From NCBI GenBank assembly GCA_017936615.1, contig JAGBFF010000084.1, positions 1 through 43,589 of the forward strand: a stretch of DNA of 43,589 nucleotides, in the 5' to 3' direction. Each line of letters begins with the position of its first letter. Within the stretch, counting starts at the first letter, position 1. Below are positions 15,901-22,590 of this stretch, piece by piece. Source of the stretch: Clostridia bacterium (GTDB taxonomy: Bacteria > Bacillota > Clostridia > Oscillospirales > Acutalibacteraceae). The notes under the pieces were generated by a model. It did no database searches, was not told the origin of the DNA, and saw nothing but the letters and a program-made list of their open reading frames with translations. The translations under genes were made by a program, and so were the position numbers.

Positions 15901-18145
15901 CCACAACGGTGGCAACCGTCGGGTCGGAGGATTCCCAGGTGTAGGCTGCGGGAGCATCCGCACCGTCCGGAAGGACGGAGGGGGTCAACGTGACCGTGCC
16001 GCCCACCGTCAGCTTGGAGGTGGTAATGTCGAGCTTCAGGCCGGTAGCCACCGGCTTCTTAACCTCGACAGTCTTGGTGCTGGTGAAGGTGGCGGAACCA
16101 ACCGTCACCGTCGCGGTGATGTTGGCGGTGCCGTAATCCACACCGGTGATCACGCCGGTGGCAGCGTCCACCGTTGCCACGCCGGGGGTGTCGCTTTCGA
16201 AGGTAACCCCATCAATATAGGCGTGCTTCTTGGTGGTAGCAATGGTCGCCGCCTGCGTGGCGCCCTTGCCCATTTCGGAATCCACGACCAGATCGATCGC
16301 CGTTGCATCGGTTACTTCATACATTTCAAGGTCGTCAATGTAAACGCCGCTGCTGAAGGTAAAACCGAGCGCATAGTTTCTGTTGAAAGACGTCGCATTC
16401 GTTGCATCAACGTACACCGTGACAGTTTCCCAATCCGTGGAGGCTGTCGTAGGTGTACCCAAAACAAACTTGGTGGTACCGGCGTAGTTCGACGTCGGGG
16501 CAAACGAAACTGTGCCGCCCTTTTGACGCCAGGAAACCTTCAGCTTGGTGCCAATACGCACACCGAGCTCCGTATTGCCGCTACCCATGACAGCCGCCGG
16601 GATGAAATACTTGGTGCCCGTGCCCGAAGTGAAGTGGAAGGCAGTGTTGCCGTCGCTTTCCTTCACAAACTCACCGGAACTGGTGATCAGACCGTTACCG
16701 TTGTAGCCACCCATTGCGTACGCAACGCCGCCATGCTCAAAATCGGCGGAATAGCCGAGCAGATTCATTTCGTCGGCACTGACCTTCCAAACGCGCAGGT
16801 CGGCAACGTCATAGCCCAGCTTTTTCGCCGTGCTGTCCGTCTGGTTTTGGAAGCCGATTGTAGCGTTCGTGCGGTCTGCGTCCGCCTGCAAATAATACGT
16901 TACCCACACCCAATTCGTGTTGGCACCCTGCAGGTAGAAGTCCGGCTGCCAGCCAGCAGAAGCGGTGCAGACATCGGTAAAGTACGCATGTGCACGAAGC
17001 TGACCGGCATTATCTGCGCCTGCGTTGTGCACGCGTGCCTTAAACGTGACGGCGATCCACTCGCCGGCGGTGATCTTCGGAAGTGTTACTTTCGCCAGTT
17101 TCGTATAGCTGTTGTTACCGGGCTCGACCCACAGGTACTCCGTACCGTCGGCATCGGTGTAGCTCGGTACCGGATCACCGGCGGCAACAGCCTGGCCGTT
17201 GCCGTTCGTGATGGCAGCAGAGTAATGGAACGCGCTCATATCCATCACGCCATAGGTCTGAACCTTCACCGTGCAAGTTGCAGTCAGATCGCCGCTGGTC
17301 GCGGTGATGGTGGCAGTACCGTCTGCCACAGCAGTGACAACACCGGTCTCGGCATCAACTGTCGCCACAGCGTCCGCATTGGAAGAGAACACCACGGGAT
17401 ACTGAATGGAGCGATCCGGGCCAAGCGTCGCTGCCAAGGTCAGCTTTTCGCCCGGCTCCAGCGTCGCGCTGGTGGCGTCCAGCGTGATGGTATCGGCAAC
17501 CGTCTCTTTCAGAGTGACGTTGTCGATATAGGTGTAATCGGCAATGGAGCCGTGGGAGCTGGATTTCACCAGGTTGAACGCCCAAGACCACCAATCGGCA
17601 TGATAGCCGCCGTTGGCAGTATCAGCAACGTTATCCTTCGGATAGAAGACGAACTTGTAGGTCGTCCAGCCGTCAGCGCTGCTCATCGTGTTCCAGCCGG
17701 TAACACCGCCGGAGGTGAACACAACAGCCCTAGGCTCGAAATACAAGCGGGCAGCCGCGCCGTACACGTCGAACGTCAGCGTGTAGGACTTGCCGGCCTG
17801 CAGCTTTGCGGTGTAGGTCTCCGTTTCCGGATCCCAGAGCTTTGCCATTTTGAGATATGCGCCAAGGGTGTGCGAGCCCTCGGTCTCAGTACCGAGACGG
17901 AGGACCGTGTTGCCTGCAGCACCGGTCGGGTCGGCAACGATGGCCGCCTCGTCAGTGCCGGCATCCGAGAAGATGGTCTGCTGCCAATTGGTGCCCTCGT
18001 CGAACGCGCCCAGGCCGTTCAACAGGTCAATCGGCTCTTCGGTCGCGGTATCCGCAGACACCGGCAGAACGATGCCGGAGAGAGCGAAGCTCACGACCAG
18101 TGTCAAAGACAGGAGAAGTGCCAGGGACTTTCTGAACTTCACCAT
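12989..18145 (-). CDS. Giant secreted protein with five Big2 and about six CBM-like domains
   Basis: A 1,718-residue exported protein. A Sec signal peptide covers about residues 1-32 (basic start, long hydrophobic core, VSA before the mature part). Approximate order: CBM4/9-like 32-212; Big2 212-295; two CBM-like modules 295-608; Big2 at 608-693 and 693-778; CBM-like 778-965; Big2 at 965-1047 and 1047-1128; CBM-like 1128-1295 and 1295-1448; a distinct C-terminal region with DGIRFLTRLQL and CGYIVLEDAEG. Big2 repeats show the ATVVDGVVT / GTATITVTA pattern. No LPXTG, SLH, dockerin or catalytic domain was found, so it is probably a released or surface-associated polysaccharide-binding protein. 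ATG 18145 has AAGGAGG ten bases upstream. Confidence 0.85.
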   Translation of the reverse strand: MVKFRKSLALLLSLTLVVSFALSGIVLPVSADTATEEPIDLLNGLGAFDEGTNWQQTIFSDAGTDEAAIVADPTGAAGNTVLRLGTETEGSHTLGAYLKMAKLWDPETETYTAKLQAGKSYTLTFDVYGAAARLYFEPRAVVFTSGGVTGWNTMSSADGWTTYKFVFYPKDNVADTANGGYHADWWSWAFNLVKSSSHGSIADYTYIDNVTLKETVADTITLDATSATLEPGEKLTLAATLGPDRSIQYPVVFSSNADAVATVDAETGVVTAVADGTATITATSGDLTATCTVKVQTYGVMDMSAFHYSAAITNGNGQAVAAGDPVPSYTDADGTEYLWVEPGNNSYTKLAKVTLPKITAGEWIAVTFKARVHNAGADNAGQLRAHAYFTDVCTASAGWQPDFYLQGANTNWVWVTYYLQADADRTNATIGFQNQTDSTAKKLGYDVADLRVWKVSADEMNLLGYSADFEHGGVAYAMGGYNGNGLITSSGEFVKESDGNTAFHFTSGTGTKYFIPAAVMGSGNTELGVRIGTKLKVSWRQKGGTVSFAPTSNYAGTTKFVLGTPTTASTDWETVTVYVDATNATSFNRNYALGFTFSSGVYIDDLEMYEVTDATAIDLVVDSEMGKGATQAATIATTKKHAYIDGVTFESDTPGVATVDAATGVITGVDYGTANITATVTVGSATFTSTKTVEVKKPVATGLKLDITTSKLTVGGTVTLTPSVLPDGADAPAAYTWESSDPTVATVVDGVVTTKKAGEATITVSAEGLTSATCVVTVIEAGDFINGLGTFEDANGAYSSSLLSDVYAGGTIVTDPTNANNKVLMIPNQTNVDAGTYTYGRYFKYNKLYDILTGNYNKTMEPGKAYTLTFDVYGEAVALYVNHATIVGNNGEKIQGASGWTQFGGTATASGWKTYTYTFYPNLNSPEKHDAWHSWYYSVAKGGNGASYSSTNGPTYIDNITLVEAKASEITLDQTEGTLALGTTTTLTPTFGPENTRVPSELVWESDDEDVATVENGVVTAVGKGQAVISVTADGITTPATFTVTVKGPPATAITLNKTEVSLEIGGTETLTVSGVPADSEVPTITWESDNTKVATVVDGLITAVAPGTATITVTAEGLAPVTCTVTVNWPTEYFVGKHDGTMESDEFVDFTWNNNSASPLSYTTLDGNRVLKVDPSIRNAASQTEYFQNLSDLNAFLKPNSLYRYSVLIKSDYASSYVSLTYDSRATDIEFYGPSSQTVAANGEWKRIYAWIRTGDSPKWDSTTWNLRFAWGGSDKTTPIYLDDFRLTLIDDYENRFDINGDMEYADANLDGYGANGVIVTEADGNKALRLSNLSKSSRNMFETIPFLAPNAVYEISFDSKVDQDWLNAGAVLRLYWHGGNAGVRRVFNGDFANDVSFKMTTEWQKNTFYIYTNSATTLENNTFYFDDRDAEGAGYFYLDNFSVKRVDNGNSVHGAAPTGGYDTQVSIDGGETWVSHVIDVPAGTVVTVRPRESADRPDTVLTSLTVTTNGGTAVNVLNKDVVNGYTADNFGTGDGRVYQYVKGEGADQINAVLADASSTSFKLDTVGTSLRYTEDDNYDGIRFLTRLQLKKGSFDAETGVITVLKDGVEYTVVEMGSKLCRSSAYDSTLAPEEIVWKWNSVAYTAGGDMKLLDYTETYVDFTVVMTKGANVAQEAFEAREYAACGYIVLEDAEGNQVTIYSENTQIDSVDSVQARM

Positions 18146-18254
18146 AAGTGTGAAGCCTCCTTCCAAAAATTTTGGCGAATTTTAGCCCCTACGCCAAAGA
18201 GGGGTATACCCCCGGCAGGACAAACCCTGCCGGGGGATAGATACATTAGGGGAA

Positions 18255-18271
18255 GCATGTATAATACATGC
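18255..18271. promoter_or_regulatory. Palindrome, possible operator or promoter core upstream of the giant gene
   Basis: GCATGTAT and ATACATGC flank a single A. It contains TATTAT in minus-strand reading, which could be a -10 box, but no well-spaced -35 box was found. Its position about 110 bases before the giant gene's start suits an operator or promoter. Confidence 0.4.
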
Positions 18272-18275
18272 CAGT

Positions 18276-18395
18276 CTGAACAACCCCTCAGTCGGGTGTT
18301 CGCCCGACAGCTCTCCTTACATAGGGGAGCCTCGCACTGCCCTCCCTGTGTAAGGGAGGGTGGTTTTGCAGAAGCAAAACCGGGAGGGTTGTGCT
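18276..18395. repeat. Dispersed inverted-repeat element, copy 2
   Basis: Starts CTGAACAACCCCTCAGTC. It has an internal hairpin GTCGGGTGTTCGCCCGAC and the inverted pair TCTCCTTACATAGGGGAG / CCCTCCCTGTGTAAGGGAGG. It is followed by GGTTTTGCAGAAGCAAAACC, a second hairpin, and ends GGGAGGGTTGT, the complement of its own beginning. It shares 29 identical bases with copy 1. Confidence 0.8.
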
Positions 18396-18410
18396 TTGGG
18401 GTTGCGTTGA

Positions 18411-18470
18411 TTTTGACAACCCCTCCGTCACGGCACCCGCCGCGCCACCTCCCCTTGCACAGGGGAGGCA
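18411..18470. repeat. Dispersed inverted-repeat element, copy 3
   Basis: TTTTGACAACCCCTCCGTCA starts the copy. A CACCCGCCGCGCC variant of the small internal hairpin follows, then CCTCCCCTTGCACAGGGGAGG, itself an inverted repeat. It matches the left half of copy 1. Confidence 0.78.
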
Positions 18471-18534
18471 TTGAAAGCCTAAAGGAGGCTCGTTGGGTGG
18501 TTCGGCTTATTCCATCGAAGCTCCGCTATCCGGA

Positions 18535-20196
18535 TCAGCCCTTCAGAGCGGTGTCGATGATGGTCTGAGCGACCTTCTTGTAGCCCTTCAGAACAACCGT
18601 GATGTTCTGACCGTTGATCGCGATCGCCTGAGAGATCGTGGTGCTAACGCCGCCCAGCGAACCGGCGGAGGACGAGAAGCCGTTCTTCGGACCGATCAGG
18701 TTATCGGAATCCAGAATGCCGCAGGAGAGCTTCTTCATATCTGCGGGCATGTTCGGATGATACGCCTGCTTCTGGTTGTGGATGGAGTCGTGCTTCGCAA
18801 ACGCGAGGGCGCACAGGACGCCTTCCTTGGAAGCACCGGCGCCGGCGCCGTAGCCCATCCAGTCCCAAATGGAGTGCGGGCCGTTCTTGCCGTAGGTCGG
18901 CAGCGGAACCATGCCCAGGTTGCTCATGCTCTTATCGAACGCGGAAGCCTTCGGAACCTCGGTCACCGCGGTCCAGTACAAACCGGCGGTGGAGATCATC
19001 GACAGCGTGGTGCCGTTGAAGAACTGGTCACGGCCGGACTCGAAGATATCCTTCGGGTTCGCAACCTTGTGCTCGCCGTAGCAGAACTTCTGCAGCATCT
19101 CGTACGCCACGTACAGGTTCGGGTCGGACAGGTTCTCGACCAGACGACCGTCGGCGGTCAGCTTCGCGAAGTCGGTGTTGAAGGAGTTGATGAACTGGTG
19201 ATCGTAGTACGGAGCGATGGAGTTGATACCATAGATGCCCTTGTCAGGCTTCTGCATGGCATACAGCATGTCGTACAGCTTCTGCCAGCTCCACGTACCG
19301 GCGTTGTACATAGCCATCGGATCCTTCGCACCGGTGTACCCGGCCTTGGCGAATTCCTTCTTGTTGTACCAAACGACGGTGGGAGTCTGCAGGTAGTTAC
19401 CCGCGACGCAGTAAACGTGACCGTTCATGGACATCGCCTGAGCCAGCGAGGTGGAGAAGCCACCGGTCGTAGCGGAGGTCTTGCCCCACATGTCAGCGGT
19501 GGTGATGTAATCATCCAGCGGCTGCATGACGTTCGCCGTGATCTGCTCCGGATAGTCGAAGTTGTAGAAGAACACGATGTCGTACGGCTTCTTCGCAGCC
19601 AGAGCAGCGGACAGAGACGCGACGTACTCCGTGGTGGGAACGGCGTCGATCTTCAGCTTCACGTTGTACTGCTTCTGGAAGTCGTTGTGCCAGTCGGTGT
19701 GATCCTGATCCCAAGACGAGCCGTAGTACGCAAAGCGATACTCCTTGCCGCCAAAGTTCAGACCCTTTTCAACAGGCGTGGTGCCTTCCTTGATCTCGAC
19801 CAGCTTACCAATGGTGTTGCCCTGGCTGTTGCCGCTCTGGGTCTGACCGGGCTTGGTAGCCTTCTTGGTTCTGGTCGTGGTGGGCTTCGCGGTCGTCTCG
19901 CCGGGCTTGGTAGCCTGGGTAACCGGGTCGCCGTTGCCATCCGTCACGGTGGTGGTAGTAACCACTTCACCGGAGGAAGGGTCGGTAACGACCGGATCGG
20001 TCTCGTCGGTGCTGCCGTCACCGGTAGGATCGGTGTTGTCAGGCGCCTCGACCGTCGTGGTAGTCACCGTCGTGGGTTTGGTGGTCGTTGCAGCGGTGCC
20101 CTGGTCCTTGTCGGTTTCGGCAGCCTTGCTGCACGCCGCCAACGGCAGAACCATAAGCAGAGCCAGCACGATCGCCAAACTGCGCTTCAGTCTCAT
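18535..20196 (-). CDS. ABC-type sugar-binding lipoprotein
   Basis: A 553-residue extracellular solute-binding protein. The lipoprotein signal ends in LPLAAC with the lipidated cysteine at residue 22. A long Thr/Pro/Asp-rich linker follows (about 28-130), then a family-1 sugar-binding fold with KPYDIVFFYNFDYPEQI, AQAMSMNGHVYCVAGNYLQ and TPTVVWYNKKEF. The linker is unusually long for this family and suggests reach through a thick wall. It is transcribed from its own promoter (20296-20324), downstream of the permease pair at 20658-22590, which it may serve. The ATG at 20196 has AAAGGGG upstream. Confidence 0.88.
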   Translation of the reverse strand: MRLKRSLAIVLALLMVLPLAACSKAAETDKDQGTAATTTKPTTVTTTTVEAPDNTDPTGDGSTDETDPVVTDPSSGEVVTTTTVTDGNGDPVTQATKPGETTAKPTTTRTKKATKPGQTQSGNSQGNTIGKLVEIKEGTTPVEKGLNFGGKEYRFAYYGSSWDQDHTDWHNDFQKQYNVKLKIDAVPTTEYVASLSAALAAKKPYDIVFFYNFDYPEQITANVMQPLDDYITTADMWGKTSATTGGFSTSLAQAMSMNGHVYCVAGNYLQTPTVVWYNKKEFAKAGYTGAKDPMAMYNAGTWSWQKLYDMLYAMQKPDKGIYGINSIAPYYDHQFINSFNTDFAKLTADGRLVENLSDPNLYVAYEMLQKFCYGEHKVANPKDIFESGRDQFFNGTTLSMISTAGLYWTAVTEVPKASAFDKSMSNLGMVPLPTYGKNGPHSIWDWMGYGAGAGASKEGVLCALAFAKHDSIHNQKQAYHPNMPADMKKLSCGILDSDNLIGPKNGFSSSAGSLGGVSTTISQAIAINGQNITVVLKGYKKVAQTIIDTALKG

Positions 20197-20295
20197 AACT
20201 TTTACCCCTTTTCTAAAAATTTTTGAGTGCTTCAGCGGTCGCTGAATACCCTGCGGCGGCGGCAATGATCCCCACCGCCGCTTACTCGCAGTTCA

Positions 20296-20324
20296 ATTAT
20301 AACAAAGGTCTTACAATTTTGCAA
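20296..20324 (-). promoter_or_regulatory. Promoter of the sugar-binding lipoprotein
   Basis: On the minus strand TTGCAA (20319-20324), a 17-bp spacer and TATAAT (20296-20301). It lies 100 bases before the ATG of the lipoprotein gene. Confidence 0.78.
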
Positions 20325-20610
20325 TAGATTTTAGCAAAAATAACGATAAAAAATTTGTTTTTGGTGTGCCATTTTTTGCCATACACAAGATATTGTGGTT
20401 TTTATGCAAAACCGCGCTACTTATGGAAAAATTGCGGCGGCGGCACTCTTATTTTGGGCAAAATTCAGTCGTTCCAAACGGTCGTTTTTGGAAATTAGGG
20501 TAATTTTTGGCGCACAAAGTAAGGGGGGATTGAGTGGGTTTTTTGGGCGTGCAGCAGACGGGGCGAGCCCCCTACGGAACGAGGCTTGTGCTTTTAACGG
20601 ATGGACAACA

Positions 20611-20640
20611 AAACCCGTGCAGGAATCCCTGCACGGGTTT
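20611..20640 (-). terminator. Terminator of the sugar-uptake operon
   Basis: AAACCCGTGCAGG (20611-20623) pairs perfectly with 20628-20640 around an AATC loop. It lies 17 bases after the stop of the last permease gene. Confidence 0.88.
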
Positions 20641-20657
20641 GGCTTTCGTCTGTTGCG

Positions 20658-21599
20658 TTAACCGACGATACCGGTCCGTTCGATACTTTCCACAAAGTAG
20701 CGCTGCAAGAAGATGTACAACGCCAGCGGAACGATGATGGTGAGCAAGCCTGCCGCACCCAACACGCCGCGGGAGTTCAGTGCCACGCCGGAAATACCGC
20801 CGTCCTTGATATCGGTGATCAAGCTGCTGGAGATCGACTTCATCATCGGAACCAGCGCCATCTTCTCGGGCGACCTGTACAACATAGCAGAATAGTAGTA
20901 GTCATTCCAGTGCCACACGAAGGAGAACAGCGTCACGGTCACGATACCGGGACCGGAGCTGGGGATGATGATGCTGACGAAGGTGCGCAGCGGGTTGCAA
21001 CCGTCCACCCACGCTGCTTCTTCCAGATCCTTCGGCAGGCCGAGGAAGAACTGGCGGAAGATGAAGATGAACAAGCCGTTACGCAGACCGCAGCCGAACA
21101 GTGCCGGCAGGATCAGGACCGCCGGGGTATCCAGAAGCTCGATGCCGAGACCCAGGAAGTCGGAATACTGCAGATACTGGGTGATCAGCAGCGTCTGCGG
21201 AGGTACGATGATCGTCAGGACCACGCACAGAAAGGCAAAACCTTTTTCCGCAAACTTATACCGGGCGAAGCCGTAGCCGATCAGCGAGCAGGAGATCAGC
21301 GAGGCGACCGTACCGCCGACGGCGTGGATCAAGCTCATCTGCGCCGCGCCCCAGAAGTTGATCTTCTCAATAGCATGCGTAACGTCGTTCATCGTCCACT
21401 TGAGCGGAATCCAAACCACGTTGGGGTTGGTCAGCGAAGTAGGATCGGAAAACGCCTGCAGCAGCAGGTAAAAGATCGGGAACAGGAACAGATAACAGAG
21501 GCCCAGCAAGAAGCAGAAACGAACGATTTTCACTGCGCCGCTCTGGGTACGCCGCCGCAGAATGACGGGATTGAGCTTGCGCGCTTTTGTAACTGACAT
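20658..21599 (-). CDS. Carbohydrate ABC transporter permease, MalG type
   Basis: A 313-residue inner-membrane permease with six predicted transmembrane segments. The EAA loop that contacts the ATPase reads DLEEAAWVDGCNPLRTFVSIIIP. The start is ATG 21599 with AAGGAGG 8 bases upstream. The partner permease gene lies immediately upstream (stop at 21613), so the two form the heterodimeric channel of a CUT1-type importer. It is the last gene of the operon before the terminator at 20611. No ATPase is encoded nearby. Confidence 0.9.
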   Translation of the reverse strand: MSVTKARKLNPVILRRRTQSGAVKIVRFCFLLGLCYLFLFPIFYLLLQAFSDPTSLTNPNVVWIPLKWTMNDVTHAIEKINFWGAAQMSLIHAVGGTVASLISCSLIGYGFARYKFAEKGFAFLCVVLTIIVPPQTLLITQYLQYSDFLGLGIELLDTPAVLILPALFGCGLRNGLFIFIFRQFFLGLPKDLEEAAWVDGCNPLRTFVSIIIPSSGPGIVTVTLFSFVWHWNDYYYSAMLYRSPEKMALVPMMKSISSSLITDIKDGGISGVALNSRGVLGAAGLLTIIVPLALYIFLQRYFVESIERTGIVG

Positions 21600-21612
21600 A
21601 GCTGACACCTCC

Positions 21613-22590
21613 TTAAGACTTCACGTTTACTTTGCGGAAGCAGAACGCCACGATGCCGAGCACCACGGCGATAACCGCGAAGTAGACCCAACCCATAGCC
21701 GCCGAAAGATCGAGCTGAACGTTGTTGTACTCAACCATAACCTTCTGCATAATGGGGTTGCTCGTGCTGATACTGTTCTCTATAATGGTATAGAAAATGT
21801 TGAGCATGATCATCGGGCTGATCATCGGGATGGTGATCTTCCAGAAATTCTCCCAGCCGGTAGCGCCTTCGATGGAAGACGCTTCATACAGCGAGGGGGA
21901 GATGCTCTGCAATGCAGCCAGGAAGATAATCATCTGAACACCCGACTCCCACAGCACGCCGAACAGGTTGGTATAGATCGTGTTGATAAACTTGGTGATC
22001 TCGCTGCCGAGACCCATATTGACCAGCAGGTCCTGCAGCGCGTTGGTGTCGACCATCGCGCCGCTGGAGACCATGTCACCGCTCATAACACTGGCGGAAA
22101 CGGTGTCACCCTGAACGATTTCCATAACGACACCGCCGGCAAGCACGACGGGCAGGAAGCACACGCCGCGCACGAAGGTTCTGCCGTGGAACTTGGATTT
22201 CAGAATGATAGCGATAAACAAGCTTGCCACGATGATGACGGGAACCTTCCACGCCAACGTGGTCAGCGAACCGGTCAGCTTGGTCACGTAGTTCGCGTCG
22301 ACCTGGAAGATGTGGTGAAAGTTATCCCAACCGACAAACTCAGTCTTCAGTATACCCATATCCACATTAACGTCGTTGAAGCAGAACATAATGGACTGGA
22401 CGATCTGGGACAGGAAGAATACCAAAAAGCCGATGTAGAATGGCATAACGAAGAGGCGACCCGTCCATGCCTGACGCTGTGTCAGCGACATTTTAAAGCG
22501 CTTTGCGCCCGGCTCGCGCGGTGCCTTGGGGGCTTTCACAGCCTTAGGGGCCTTGGGAGCCTTGACAGGCTTCTCTACTTTATTTGCCAT
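21613..22590 (-). CDS. Carbohydrate ABC transporter permease, MalF/LacF type
   Basis: A 325-residue permease. An unusual Lys/Ala/Pro-rich cytoplasmic N-terminus (repeats of KAPKAP, residues about 5-30) precedes the first membrane segment. The EAA loop reads LYEASSIEGATGWENFWKIT. A larger external loop lies between the early membrane segments, as in MalF-type subunits. The ATG overlaps the stop of the upstream DUF5696 gene (TGATG), and AAGGTG precedes it, so translation is coupled. It pairs with the MalG-type permease downstream. Confidence 0.9.
   Translation of the reverse strand: MANKVEKPVKAPKAPKAVKAPKAPREPGAKRFKMSLTQRQAWTGRLFVMPFYIGFLVFFLSQIVQSIMFCFNDVNVDMGILKTEFVGWDNFHHIFQVDANYVTKLTGSLTTLAWKVPVIIVASLFIAIILKSKFHGRTFVRGVCFLPVVLAGGVVMEIVQGDTVSASVMSGDMVSSGAMVDTNALQDLLVNMGLGSEITKFINTIYTNLFGVLWESGVQMIIFLAALQSISPSLYEASSIEGATGWENFWKITIPMISPMIMLNIFYTIIENSISTSNPIMQKVMVEYNNVQLDLSAAMGWVYFAVIAVVLGIVAFCFRKVNVKS

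Larger units (their letters stand above)
18146..18534. other. Long 5' region of the giant gene: hairpins, palindrome and repeats, no gene
   Basis: No credible coding sequence. From the giant gene outward it holds an 11-bp GC-rich hairpin (18209-18219 with 18226-18236), a perfect 8-bp palindrome around one base (GCATGTAT-A-ATACATGC, 18255-18271), and two inverted-repeat elements (18276-18395 and 18411-18470). No good terminator follows the binding-protein stop at 18535, so read-through into the giant gene is possible. Confidence 0.7.
20197..20657. other. Intergenic region: leader hairpins, promoter and upstream terminator, no gene
   Basis: From the lipoprotein start outward: an untranslated leader of about 90 bases with hairpins TTCAGCG-GT-CGCTGAA (20231-20246) and GCGGCGG/CCGCCGC (20253-20281), the promoter at 20296-20324, then about 280 A/T-rich bases in which I see no gene, and the terminator of the preceding operon at 20611-20640. 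The short plus-strand frames here have no ribosome binding site or recognisable product. Confidence 0.65.

Noticed and set aside
18139..18471. Minus-strand frame of about 110 codons beginning with PPLCKGRW-type sequence
   Set aside because: This is the translation of two inverted-repeat elements; such peptides are a known artefact in gut Clostridia.
14729..18568. Very long plus-strand open frame (over 1,200 codons) opposite the giant gene
   Set aside because: It is antisense to a gene with a signal peptide and repeated Big2 and CBM motifs, its product is Arg/His-rich low-information sequence, and it comes from codon bias in repetitive GC-rich coding DNA.
20395..20661. Plus-strand frame of about 88 codons in the gap upstream of the binding lipoprotein
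   Set aside because: It has no ribosome binding site, crosses a terminator, and its residues match no recognisable family.
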